This document shows, piece after piece, positions 26,201-42,590 of a stretch of DNA of 64,000 nucleotides. Position numbers and translations under genes: made by a program. The notes beneath the pieces were generated by a model. The model did not search any database. It worked only from the letters and a program-made list of their open reading frames with translations, and was not told where the DNA came from. How positions within the stretch are numbered: position 1 is the first letter of the stretch; each line of letters begins with the position of its first letter. This DNA is from Nansenia antarctica (taxonomy: Eukaryota; Chordata; Actinopteri; Argentiniformes; Microstomatidae), in the NCBI GenBank assembly GCA_963989245.1, contig OZ022342.1, positions 55,691,478-55,755,477 of the forward strand, in the 5' to 3' direction.

Positions 26201-29200
26201 CTCAAGGTGGCAAGAGAGTTCATGAGTTCATGGATCTGTTTCAGGGATTAATGGCCGTCAAAACATGATCTTTTGAAGGGAATACAGTAGATTTAAAAAC
26301 AACCTATTGACTTACCACATGGCCTGCACAGACACAGGCTTGAAGACATGCGCCCGTCCCGCTGTGGTCACACTAAATCCCCTGGGGAGAAAGACGAGAA
26401 GAGGTGGGTTTAGTTTGAGTCCATGAGGCACGAGAGAGGTGGAGTGGTCTGGGAACACCAACACTGCCTGCGCTGGTTCACGGGACTATTCAGGACACAA
26501 ACCAGTGGAACATTCCTCCGGCACACAGAGAGGGATGACTTTAACAGCTCAGCAAGAACGCATCTGCCTCTGAAAATGCCTGTAGTGTACTCTATTGTCC
26601 ATTAGGGGTCAGTGACTCGGCATCACTAGTCCTTTGGAACAGAATAATGAATCAGTGTTACGTTACTGTTAGACCCAGAACTAACACTTCCACAGCGAGA
26701 CATTCTATACAGTACTTGGCCATTTTGTCATTGTGTGTTCACTGTAAGGTATGTGTACGCAAGGGGGAAAAAGTGTGACACTCACCCATCTCCATCTAAA
26801 TGTATCTTTGTATCGCTCCATAACGGTAGAACCATCCCAATAGAGCAACTTTTACTAAAAACAAAATCAAAAATGGTCCATTACACTTCGATAACAAATC
26901 AACACTGTCGTTTCAACAGCATATTTGTACAAAAGCAAATCTCACCACAATCCAATGTGCAACATTTGCCTCACATACTGTATTGTATTACTACTCGTGA
27001 CCGTGGAGGACAGACATGCATACCTGTCCTTATCAGTGAAGTCCATCCCCAGCAGGATGTTCTCCTCTGTGTCCTGGCGGCCGTTGGAGTAGACCACAAC
27101 CATGTACCGCACCCGGTCTGACCAACCGCTCTCTAACCGGACCGCCTGGCGGACAGTCCAAGTACAAGTATTACAAGTAGCAGGAATAGGCGGAATAGGT
27201 TACATTTAGTATCATCTGCGTGCGTGCGTGTTTGTGTGAGTGCGTACAGTATGAGTGCCAAGATGTATGTTACCTGGGGGCATAAAGTGTGTGTGAGAAG
27301 AGTGAATAATTGTGTTTGTGTTTGGGAGTGTTTTACTGACCAGCTTAATGCGGTCCTCTGAACGGAGGGTGTTGATCATGACCTGTAGATGCTGAGGTAA
27401 GTCACCTGGAAGAGAGTCATACTGTCAACAATCCATTCAAACTGTGCCCCAGTAATGATCTTAAAACACACCTACATAATACAGTAGGGATGCTCCGATT
27501 TATCGGCCACCGATTTAAATCGGTCGATTTCACTCCAAATGACTCGATCGGTGATCGGCAAAAATGGCCGATCGCAAAAACCGATCTTTTTTTTTTTCTC
27601 CCTGGGGAAGACAGATAACTGAACAGAAAACATAGGAGGACGTAACAGTATGTAAACCATGAAGGCCACGTTTATGATGTCTTTTATACAGCCATATCGA
27701 CTGACTTGGGCTTCAGGCCCTAACTGGGTGATAGGCCAGACTTTTACTATGCCATAAAAATGGGTCTGCGTTTGCTTGGTGCCTAATGGATCAAAACTTT
27801 TGTCTAAAAAGCAAAAAATATGTAGGCTATCCAGTCAGTAGGCCTACAGTTATGTATTTTTAAAAAAATCGGTATCGGTATCGGTTGATCTTGAGGAAAA
27901 AAATCGGTGATCGGTATCGGCCCCAAAAATCCAGATCGGAGCATCCCTATAATACAGTAGTACTTTATGGGTTATACAGTATAGCCATATAGCCACATTG
28001 TAGTAGTGTATACTGTAGAGTTCTGTTCAACTCAGAGCACCGCCCTACTTCAGATCAGTACCTCTGATCAAACCCTCCCGCACGGTTTTCAAACACCAGA
28101 CACATAGACGGACGCATTTACAGACGTCTGTTACGCATGGAAGACCAAAAGCCTTCACATCTCATGACAGAAGTTGAAAATAAAGAGGAAAGTGTTCCAA
28201 AACATCTAATCTCTAAGTACAACCTTCAGGCTTATCAGTTAAAAACACCCAGTATCACAGTCATACATGTGCGCACAATGATCAGGGCCAGGACTCCTCT
28301 CAGAGCAGAGCATTGATTTGAATGACTGATGCTGTAATCGAGGAATCTGGCTGCATAGGACATGGTGATAAAGCTTTGTATCATGGGGATGGGGGAGGAG
28401 AGGAAGGGGTGGTGTATGGACTCCATATGAGGGGATAGCACTATCTCTGTAACGTTACTGCAATGAGACTCTCAGTATCACACAGGCACACACACGCATG
28501 GCACACACACTCAGGCACACACACGCAGGCACACACACACGCAGGCACACACACACGCAGGCTGGTTAGTCCAGCTTGGTGAGCTTATGTAACATCTTGA
28601 TGGGAAACTCAAACAAGCAGAATCGACCAAACCCCTTTTTGTTTGGTTTGCCTTTTCAATCACATTTTAAAAGAACGATTGGGAAAATGTCACCGTGCTC
28701 TTGGGTCACTTCAACCCATTCTGACAATTGTGTCATTCAAAGTGCCACAGTGTGTTAACTTCACCACATATGGTTTAATCACAGGCGCTGTCTCAAAGGC
28801 CAAGCCACCTCATCAAATAGAGACATTGTTACAGAGCACTAAACAATGTCTTTGTGTGTGTTTACCTGCGTGTTTATGATGTGTGGGGGTCTTGGGGTCC
28901 TGTGCGCTGCTGCCCTGCTGGAGGAAGAGTGCAGCTCCTTTGACCATGAAGAAGCTCTCGGAGAGGCTGAAAGACAGACAGAGGGGGTGGGGTGGGGGGA
29001 GAGGTTTCACAGACGTCTCAGACTCCAGCAGAATCCACCCTGATGTTGTAACACGGTGATAGGAGAAACATTCATGAAACAGGAGAAGTGAAACAAAAGC
29101 TTCACACTGTAAGTCGGCTAAAGACCAGGATATCAGATTAGCATGGGGCCTGTTGAACTCTCTATGGCATACTGTGCCCCCATGATACCTTTAGTATTGT

Positions 29201-32200
29201 GACACAGCAAAAACCCTGCGCGCCGTGAACAAAGAGCGAAGAGAGCCTCGTTCTTCTCTGCAGCTGCTTTGTTTCTCTCTATTTGACATCTGTTCAACTT
29301 TGCCCTCATGTTGCTGTGCTCGACTCATGCCTGTGTAGAGGTCTGTTGGCACGGAACATCTGAGCCATAACAACCCGTTTTCCATGAGGTCTCTGACCGG
29401 TGTTATGCAATCCCTGACGTGTTCACTTGAGTCAGGTGAGAAAGCCATAGAGGACGACCCAGTGACCATCGCACACCATCTCTCCGGAGACTCATGAGGT
29501 ACAATTACGGTCCATGTTCCACTAGTATTCTGGACCCTTACCAAATGAAGTGATGACTGTAATTCTACTGATTTTGTTTTTCCCTTGAGCCAGGGATAGA
29601 AGTGAATAACTTGGGGGATGTAGACACACACACAGAGGGCAAAATAAGAGAGCAGAGTTAGGTAAGAGGCATGGGCTGACTGGTTAATTGCTTTTCAAAG
29701 GTTCAGTGACCATGGAAGGATGTTCCAAGCTCATCAGTGAGTGAATGTCAGCAGCAACTTGCACTGGTGCAGCTTTCAGAGACCTTTCCTTGATGAAAAC
29801 ATGTCCCTCTGAAAATGAACTGACGGAACTTCATTAGGTCCACTGACCTTTCGGGGACGACCAGGCAATTGTACCCAGCTCTGTATCATATCATGTCATG
29901 TCTGTGTGTGTGTGTGTGTCTCTCTGTGTGTCTGTCTAGCCACCGCCCTCCCCTCTCTGCCCAGAGACAGGCCCTCCTCGCTGCTCTGTCCTGGACACGG
30001 TGGTGCTGACCAGGAGAAAGTGAGCTAGGCGTTTGCTGGACACACACACACGGGCCAGGAGGAACAGAGCGTGGCTTTGTTTGCACACAGGCTGCTCTCT
30101 CTCTCTCTCTCTGCCCCCACACAAAGCCTGCTATGACAGAGTGGGACTTGTCACAAGACCTTTTGTTTCTCCTCGCCTGTTTTGTAGCAGCATTGTTTCT
30201 GTACAAACTGTCCTGATTAAATGAGGATGATGATGATGATAATGTTGATGAGAGAGGCTCTGAGAGTACTGAATCACAGTGAATGTAGTTACTTACGTAC
30301 TAACACCCTTAAGGTGTCTGATTCCTAGATATATTTGGGATGTAGAGTACTGAATATCAAAACATCCCAAGTGCCAGAGACAAGAGAGATACAATATATA
30401 TGAACATACAGCAACAACTTCATAGTTGTATACTGGCAATCCCCTCTCTACTCCACTGTTACTGTCTACTACACTGTGACTGAGAGCAACCAGAGTGTCA
30501 ATGTCTCTACAACAGCTGGTCTGAAAGAATCACTGAAGGACACCGTAGAGCAACAGTACAACTGTACAAACATGACTCTAAGGAACCAACAAAAACAGTA
30601 GGATAAAATCAGAGTTCAAATGATCATCCCTTGCCAAATGTAAAGAGGCATGAAGTGAAAAGTTGTTAACACAACATTGCTGTTATTCCAGTGACTATTG
30701 TGAAAGTGCAACAATTTCAAACTATCACCTCGACACCACATACAAATAATTCCGTAATGAAGCCACTGAGTGATGCACTCAGAAGTGTCTCCTCTGTAGT
30801 TAAGGGTGCCGAGAGGACTTACATGCGACAGATCTCTCTCTGAGTCAAAACTGCGTTCTCCACATAGTGAGGCACCATGGTGAGCATGGCTTTCTGGGAC
30901 GGTTCCACAACCAGATGCATGGCTCCTGCCGGCCACTGGATTCCTCCCTCTCTGCGGTCTACGGATCTCCTCAGAAAGGTCTTCTCTTAAGCTTTCATAG
31001 CACCTCCAGGTGAAAATATATATATAGCCTACACGCATGCAATCTGCTGCCACAATAGACTTAAATACTGTATACACACAGTATCCAAGCGCAAGTATCC
31101 GTAAAAAAAAGTACAAAATAAATTAAGCTGCAGATCTTTGGTTGAACTTGACATGTATCCTGGGTTGGTCTGTTGAGTCCGTCATGTCTTTTCCTCTACT
31201 GTCTGTAGCAGTGATGTCTGTGAGGACCAGTGTTCTCTATGTCTGCTGTGCTCTGCCTGCTCTCTGCCCACGAGCACCGGCTTCTCCTCACCGCACGCGC
31301 TTGAGCAATCAGCACTCCCTCCACAACACCTCCCTACAAAAGCACCATTCAAGCATGTTTTGCCTCGGTTAGCTCGGAGGGCAGGGGAACTAGCTCGACG
31401 ACAACTTGAGTTGCTGAGCAGAGCCAGAAGCTGTTGAACATGAAGAATCCCAAAGGATCTCTGGAAAAGTCCCTCGCTCAGCCAAAAGCAAACATGCTCC
31501 TGACGAGCATTCCACACAAAACATTAAAAAGGCATATTCAACTGGGTACACAACACTAGAGGCTATGGCATGGCACTCCAAACATAGAAACTCAAGCAAA
31601 AATGCTACAAAATGCTACCAACACCAGCACCGACACAGACACCGGCAACGACACCCACACCTCCTGTCATGTGGTCAGCTCTTTCTCTGGCTGTTGCATA
31701 ACTCGTTTTTTTTCTTTCTTTTTTTCGCTGAGATCGCTGTGAGAAGCAAGGACTGCTGGAGGATAAAAAGTGTATCAGGTTTCAGCTTGACTGATACAGT
31801 ACGGCCCTCAGAGAGACAAACATGCTGACATCACTGGGTCCTCGGGACACACAAGTCGAGAGGAGCAGCTCTAATGTGGACTGGGCTGCTGCCAACAGAC
31901 TCTTTAATAATCAATGGTGCAACTATTACACCTTTCGCCCTACAGACAGTCTCTAGACTGGTGCCTCTTCATTGCAATCAACTCAAAGGATTCCGAAGAC
32001 TTAACTCCAGATAAATCTAAACAAAGTGAAAGTGAAAGTGAATATAGAGTCCCAAATATCTGAAGGTGAATGTTTGCTCTGCTGTACTGGGCAAACGGCC
32101 ATATCATTCACAGAGGCCATATCACTCACAGAGGCAATTGGCAGAGACATAGACACATGTTCCTATGGTGCTTATCGCAAGGGTAGGCATGTGAATGCAA

Positions 32201-35200
32201 GTATCCTGGCTAAATTCCCAATCTTCGCTCATCCCATCATGGCCACATAATCAACCACCCTGCTTTCAATCGGCTCATTCATCCCCTCTCCTCTACTCTG
32301 CTCTGCAGCTCTTCACCAGGTTGTTGCTGTAAATTATGTTTTCAGTCAACTCACCTGGTAACATAAAATACAAATGAATTCTGGGTTTATGCAAACAACA
32401 CCCCCCCCCTCACACACAGAAGAGGCATTTGGCTCTGCCTCTCCTAAAATGTACTTCATCTGAATATTCTCTCCTTCAAACCGAAACATTCCTTCCATCT
32501 CGTGTATCTGTTACCACAGAGAATGTCATCTATCATGTCTCAATCTTCGCCCACCCTGTATGTTTCCTCATGTCTTTGAGATGGGTTAGGTCTGGGTTGT
32601 GTACGTTTGTGATGGCATGGCCCAGGGTTTGAGTACAGAACTGACTGTGTAGCCTACAACAACAAGACCAAATATTCCTTCTCACCTCTCTCCGACCAAG
32701 AAACTGACAGTCTAATCAAGAGATTAGACAAGCCCTGACAAAATAATATTACATCATATCTTTCTTTAGCAGAGCAGAGCATTCCATCTGTGCATTTCAC
32801 TCCCAACAGCTCATGTAAAGTGTCCCCCCCCCCCCCCCCCCCCTTACTGACAAATTAGCTGTACAGCATCGTATGATGAAGACATTGATTTTGCTATTAC
32901 AATAAAATTCACTGCAATAATGCATCATAGTTGTTCTCTTATGCCCAGAGTGAGCGCCATTTAAATGTCAGTGTCCATAGGGCTTGGGAAAACATACTGA
33001 TTTCCTGGCTATACAATGCATACTATCCCCTCCATAAAATGGAGCACAACAGATCATGACTATACCTTATTACATCCCGTCATGTATCCACATTCTCAGC
33101 TATTCTGGAAAGCATGAGAGCTGAAACTCTACCCCTATGTGGACCTGGACATGCCTTTACCAGAGGCATTTAGTTAGGCACCAAGGGAGGCTAAAAATAT
33201 TATTTCTGGACTAAAAGTGCTATTGCTTAAGTGTATGCAATATTCCACTGTGAGGATAAAAGCACAAAGGATTCCTCCTTTTATTTTTGGATAAAGTATG
33301 AAAAAAAAAAAGGCATACCTCTGATTTGCTTTCCGATCATCATCACTCCCAAAATCCTGTAAGACAAAGACCGAGATAAACATTAAAAGCTTTGCATGCT
33401 ACAGTAAGCAGTCTGAGTAAGGCCGATATCCCTAGCCTCAGGCAGCAGCAGCAACTACCAACCCTGCGATCATAGCTCATAGTTCAGACCACAGTTGCAT
33501 GAACTGCTGAACTACAGAGCATTATCTATCCATATAACCTATATCCATATGGCCTTGCTATGATACAGTACCTCCTAACAATATCACTGACATACAGTAG
33601 GTCTATGCTCAGCCATAATGACTCTGAAGAGACCCCTCTAGTGGCGGACATCACACAATCATCTGGGGACACGGTCACAAACGGAGGTTTCTGATCTCTG
33701 CGAAAATGTAATTCAATACCATCGTGGTGAGAGTAGAACCGCCACTCCTATGAAGACAGGCGGTAGAGCGGGTGTGGTTGTTGCCAGTAAGTCATTGCTG
33801 TGACGACCCTCTCCACCCTGTCTACCTGTTACCTGTGTGTGCGCCATCCTGGCAGGTAATGGAGGTGGGCATGGCAGAGGTCATTATCACATTGGCAGCA
33901 CCTGGGCTTTGTGTGACTGGGTCCTTAAAGTCTCTTTCGGAGCCCAGTTGCAGTGTGCTCTCCGCCCTGAGACACCTTAGTTTTTTGGTTGATGTTTGGC
34001 CTTTGTTATTGCACCACCTACACACTCTTCCACTCACCTACACTACTGACTTCACTGATTACACACTCTATCTTTCTTTATGTTACTATTTTTGGTTAAT
34101 AAATAATTTGTTAGTTTACTTGGTTGTGTGCGTCTCCCTCTTTTGTCATGACCGTGCGGCCCGGTTTGTGACACTGCATAAAGCCACCTGTGTGATCCAT
34201 GACAGCTTCTTTTACCCAAACCAGACTTTTAGTACGTAGTTTGGTCTCTAAATGTGTGATGAAGCACAGTCAGTGCACTGTACTGTATGCCTTCATTTGG
34301 ACTCTCACATACATTTGACAGTCAATGACAGGAACAGTTCCGGCAGATCTGATGCCCCAAACAGAGCCATGTCTAACAACTTGGTGCCATGGCTCAAAAT
34401 CATTTGGAAAATGCAATTGTAATGTACAGTTTATGCAGGGGATATGAAAGATTAGACTACTTTTGTCAGTATGACATCTTTGTGATGATGTAATTAGTAT
34501 GACATCATTGCTGCAGCAGTCAGCCTTCCTGTGTGTGTGTGCGTGTGTGTGTGCGTGTGTATGTGTGTGTGTATGTGTGTATGTGTGTGTGCGTGTGTGT
34601 GTGTGTGTGTTCTGGCTGACAATTATGAACTGCTCCCTGCCACTGTAGCATAATGCCTAAAAGATACATTATGGAAGATCAGCAGTGATTTATGCACATT
34701 ATGTTTACTGAACTTCGAGGAATGAAACTCATAGTATCAGTATACACATGTAGGCTATAAGGTAGTACAGTACCTTAAAGAGTAGCTCCTAGCGCCCTCT
34801 ACTGACCATACCATCTAACTATGATCTCATCTGTGTTTTGAAACATAAGCCCAGCTCACTTACACAGTAGTATTTTGACAGTCATGGGAACACTGTAATC
34901 AGCGGGTGGCAAAATGCAGCATCATCCAACGTCCCAATGACTCGATATGATTTCAAGCTTGTTTGCCTACATTATTATAAACATTCCTAGTCAGGGAAGA
35001 CACTGATGAGCTGATCGAATCTATGTACAAAGAATATACTGACAGATGACTTGAAAGGAATTGCTTTCTAAATGTGTAAAAGCAAGATCCCAAACGAGTT
35101 TTACTATACAGTATGATAAGGCATTGTTGGATTTTAATAATACGCTTAAGATGAGAACTAAAAAGCTGCCTGCACAAATGCAATGAGTGCATTGTTCTGG

Positions 35201-35587
35201 TACTAATCCCCGGCTCAGATTTAGTTTACAAGCCAACATAGCCAGGCCATGACCATTTTCCTACTCATGACGCTAATAATTCCGCAAGACCAATACATTA
35301 TTTTAAAGAATAACGGTCAAGCCTGGATAAATCGCCAATGTCGGTAAATTGACACAATTCAATTGATAAGTGAGAAGCGCCCAGCGCGGTACTGGGCCTA
35401 TTGTGGATGTGGCATATCGCTATCGGTCGCATCCTCGGCGTTTCCTCTCCAGTGCTGCAGCCTACAGAGCGCACAACCCCGGCAGCGCTGGTCCGTTTCC
35501 ACTTACCTCCCCCGCATTGGTGGTGGCGGTGCTGGCAGAGGATGCTGCGCTAGGGGTGGGAGAGCGCTGCAGGGTGACCAGAGCCAT
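20285..35587 (-). CDS. ssh1: Slingshot protein phosphatase 1 (cofilin phosphatase), 15 coding exons
   Basis: Slingshot removes the inhibitory N-terminal phosphoserine of cofilin/ADF and so activates actin severing. Coding exons (minus): 35587-35507, 33356-33319, 28966-28866, 27405-27341, 27145-27024, 26854-26786, 26381-26316, 25298-25104, 24839-24746, 24501-24373, 24049-24003, 23747-23601, 23155-22955, 22435-21814 and 21496-20285. They total 3189 nt, or 1062 residues plus TGA (human about 1049), and every phase fits. The N-terminus MALVTLQRSPTPSAASSAST matches human SSH1. The conserved Slingshot N-terminal domain covers about residues 40-250 (SLSESFFMVKGAALFLQQG) and a DEK_C-like segment about 255-315. 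The dual-specificity phosphatase domain spans about 315-450, with VYDEE before HCKMGVSRS; the catalytic Cys is near 395. A Glu-rich stretch and a Ser-rich tail with KRSSSLAKLG near residue 994 follow, a region used for 14-3-3 binding in mammals. It lies in tandem downstream of svop and upstream of coro1c. Confidence 0.95.
22437..22496. repeat. 15-bp tandem repeat forming an ssh1 polypyrimidine tract
   Basis: About four copies of ggtgggggtggagag on the plus strand; on the minus strand they make a C/U-rich tract ending cccag before ssh1 exon 22435-21814. Confidence 0.85.
22955..23155 (-). CDS. ssh1: ssh1 catalytic exon (HCxxGxSR signature)
   Basis: This exon carries KCLVHCKMGVSRSASTVIAY, the P-loop with nucleophilic Cys and Arg. 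It is followed by AMKEYGWSLEKAYNFVKQKR, then ARPNAGFMRQLAEYEGILDA, all highly conserved in Slingshots. The active-site residues are intact, so the enzyme is predicted to be functional. Acceptor tcccacag, donor GCCAG|gtgagt. Confidence 0.96.
23232..23440 (+). mobile_element. tRNA-derived SINE, plus strand
   Basis: It starts ggggcgcttaggtggcgtag, has a B box ggttcgattcc, the body tcacccatccttcctgtcat, and ends in an A-rich tail. It lies between ssh1 exons 12 and 13. The pseudo-tRNA part has no sensible cloverleaf, so this is not a tRNA gene. Confidence 0.8.
27486..27948. mobile_element. hAT-like MITE with target duplication
   Basis: Ends agggatgctccgat and atcggagcatccct are inverted, and internal gatcggtatcgg motifs are characteristic of hAT-type fish MITEs. 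The flanks both carry ataatacagt (10 bp). It lies in the ssh1 intron between exons 27405-27341 and 28966-28866. Confidence 0.85.
30823..30920 (-). CDS. ssh1: candidate alternative first exon of ssh1
   Basis: An open segment starting ATG at 30920 (MHLVVEPSQKAMLTMVPHYV) runs 32 codons plus two bases to a consensus donor, CGCAT|gtaagt. The phase is identical to that of canonical exon 2, so it can splice in frame to exon 28966-28866, giving ...REICR-I-LSESFF. It sits in the 4.35-kb intron between exons 2 and 3, the normal place for an internal promoter. The Ser/Arg-rich text in another frame upstream is probably a shadow. No homologue is recalled, so the evidence is phase, donor and Kozak-like context only. 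Confidence 0.4.
34531..34610. repeat. interrupted (TG)n in ssh1 intron 1
   Basis: tgtgtgtgtgcg and tgtatgtg variants. Confidence 0.9.
35507..35587 (-). CDS. ssh1: ssh1 coding exon 1 (start codon)
   Basis: ATG at 35587-35585 opens 27 codons ending ...TNAGE, with donor GGAG|gtaagt. The surrounding 35370-35690 is the most CpG-rich stretch nearby and is probably the promoter and 5' UTR. Exon 2 (33356-33319, DFGSDDDRKANQ) follows after 2.1 kb. Confidence 0.92.
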
Positions 35588-35892
35588 GGCTGGCTACTGC
35601 TGCTGGAGGAGGGGACCGTCCTTTGATAGGGGGAAGGAGGCGCGTTGCACTGGGACAAGATGCGCCGAGATTGTCCCTGTGCAGCACAGGTGAAAATACT
35701 TCAGGATCGCATTCAATCTTTTTTATCTGATTTCACCATCCTGATAAGATAATAACCCCATGATCGGCTTCAATAGTCATAGACGAGCAGTTTTGCAAAC
35801 AAGTATGCCATTTCCTCCATGTGTCATGTGCCATGTTATCGCACAGACAAACAAAACACAGCGCAGGTTGCATGCGGAGCAGAAATGACATG

Positions 35893-36612
35893 CAGTAGTG
35901 ATGTGTCGTTCGCGAACGAGTCGGCTCCTTTAAGTGAACGCTAGGAGCCGGTGTGAGACGCTTTTTACTTATATATATATATAAGACAGAATAATATTAA
36001 TATATATATTAAAAGACAGAATAATAGGATGATCATATAACGTTGTTTTTTTTTTTAAATACCAGAAACGTCTAATTTTGGTTATAACATTAAGAGCCAG
36101 GCATGGTGAGACTTGTAGGTTGCGCCGGTCGACCCCTTTCCCCGCCCCCTCAGAGCGCAAAATTAAATCGCGGAAAAAGAAATCAAGGACGAGAGCAGAA
36201 ATATTTTTTTTATTATATCATACAAATTAAATTGAAATATATGTGTCTCTATTGTTGTGTAATTGTTTATTAACCATACTATTGTGTGATTTGTTTGGGA
36301 TGGTTTGTGTTTTGGATACTGTAGTTCATAAATAAAACGTCCAATACACGTGTTTGATGTTTTTACATTATAATTAATTTGTACATGTTTTTATATCAAT
36401 CATAATGTAAAATTATGGTATTCTTGAAATTATACGGTTTAGTATAATTACGTTGAATAATTTAACAATTTGTGCACACACATACCAATCATAGGTCAAA
36501 ACATTGCAAAATGTGTCTGAAGAGCCGTTTGGGAGCCGAAGGAGCCGGCTCTTATTCCTGAGCTCAGCCAATGGATCTGGCTCACTAAAAAGAGCCGGAA
36601 TTCCCATCACTA
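35893..36612. mobile_element. hAT-like non-autonomous element
   Basis: Left end tagtgatgtgtcgttcgcga with aggagccgg, right end ggagccggctcttattcctg through aattcccatcacta. These are the inverted gagccgg/cagtgatggga ends common in fish hAT elements. The interior is AT-rich and non-coding. It lies between ssh1 and svop, just upstream of the ssh1 promoter. Confidence 0.75.
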
Positions 36613-36895
36613 ACGCAGAGACAGCTGCTGACACTTTGCCGGAATGCTATGATTGGCTACTCCAGTTTGCGTGCGCGCTGTCATTGGGCCAATGTCGTCA
36701 AGGTGACTCTGGCCAGTCTGGCTTACTGCACTCCCTGGAAATAACACGCTATTTATCATGAACGGTATTAACATAAATATTTGCACATTTTGATCAGGAG
36801 AATTAAAGAAAAGGCTCATACTAGTAGGCCTACACAACTCACAGAACAGGCATACACATGATGCTTTGTTGCAATAAGGCAATGCTGAATGTATT

Positions 36896-36901
36896 TTTAT
36901 T
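36896..36901 (-). terminator. polyadenylation signal candidate for svop
   Basis: AATAAA on the minus strand, about 155 nt after the svop stop codon (37056). It is the first canonical hexamer downstream and the distance is reasonable for a 3' UTR end. Confidence 0.5.
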
Positions 36902-37055
36902 GGCATTTCACATACATTTGAACTTCAGTCTCTCAGGGTATAATAAATAGACTCACAATGATCATTCATAACCATTCTTTAAAAGTGCGGCATTTTGTTC
37001 TAGTGTATAGATCCCTTTAACACCACATTGTGTTATATTGTCTATTCCATTCCAC

Positions 37056-41665
<4,610 letters not shown>

Positions 41666-42551
41666 CTGTCGCAACACAGCAATACTGTGTTCAATATCTT
41701 TCACAACAAGAAATGTGTGTAGAAAATGAAAAGGTCCCTATGAGCCTCCTACGGCATGTAGGTACAGTATGTCTCAACAGCAAAAACAAAACAACAAAAA
41801 CAAAAGTAGGCGGTACACACATTTTCTCACTAATCCCGTAAGTAGGAAGCTACACGTACTCTGTACATTTGTTACATATACATGTTAAATATGAATAAGG
41901 TATAGGAGAAAGCCTGTGTAAAATAAATCACCTGATTTCAGGGTTTCTCCACTGTTGGTAGGTTATATTTGATGTTTTGCTCCAGTTGTTCATTTCGGTA
42001 GGACTGAGTGGTGAGTCGTCACTGAAAGTACCTGGACAGGTGTGTGCTGAGTTGGTTTAACCTGCTGGGGGCATTGATCTCAAATTACAGTAAGCCATCC
42101 AATCAGAAAACAGGTACCGTAGCTGAAGGGTGGGGTTAAAGCCACTGTAAACACACCATACAACTGTGTCTAGTGTAGATTCTATGATCAGGTTTTTACT
42201 AACAAGGAAAACACGCTTCCTCAGGAAAAGATGAAAAACATGCTTCTTAAACAAACAATTGGGTAAAGGAACATTACAAAGATCCGTGACTGAGTGCTGT
42301 GTTTATAATACAGCTAACACTGCCAGGAAAGGTTTTTAATGTCAATCTATGAAAAAGTAGAAGCATCATTTTGCAGGTGCATTTGGTAAGTGAAAGGTTG
42401 AATGGTTTCAGTTGAGTTTCAGTTGTGCTGAGGCAGATTAAGTTGGTATCAGGCATCAGAGGACAATGTGAGTTTATCTACACTGATAACCAGTTCTGAT
42501 TACATTGTCGTGGATTTAACCTTACGCTAATAGTTTATTTTAATTACTTAC

Positions 42552-42590
42552 AATTCAGGAAACCGGAGCTGTAGATCATCACAGTCATCA
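42552..42590 (-). CDS. svop: candidate svop N-terminal exon lacking a visible start codon
   Basis: The minus strand here reads DDLQLRFPE with donor GAATT|gtaagt in phase 2. Joined to the next exon it gives DDLQLRFPEFVVTFRGSG, which aligns with the human SVOP start ([20 protein letters not shown]). An in-frame TAA lies just upstream and no ATG occurs in this frame where the human Met would be; the codon there is TGT. So the true Met may be in a further upstream exon, initiation may be non-AUG, or the start codon may be mutated or mis-assembled. Confidence 0.4.

Noticed and set aside
26735..27121. 128-codon plus frame
   Set aside because: Antisense over ssh1 exons 27145-27024 and 26854-26786.
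28480..28562. CRISPR-like regular repeat (cacacacacgcaggc)
   Set aside because: No unique spacers; an imperfect CA/cgcagg microsatellite in a vertebrate intron.
29191..29631. 146-codon minus frame inside an ssh1 intron
   Set aside because: No recognisable domain, no splice fit to ssh1 and no paralogue recalled; likely chance.
33740..34250. Possible solo LTR or retroelement piece in ssh1 intron 1
   Set aside because: No TG...CA ends, target duplication or primer-binding site could be identified; the 155-codon plus frame is unremarkable.
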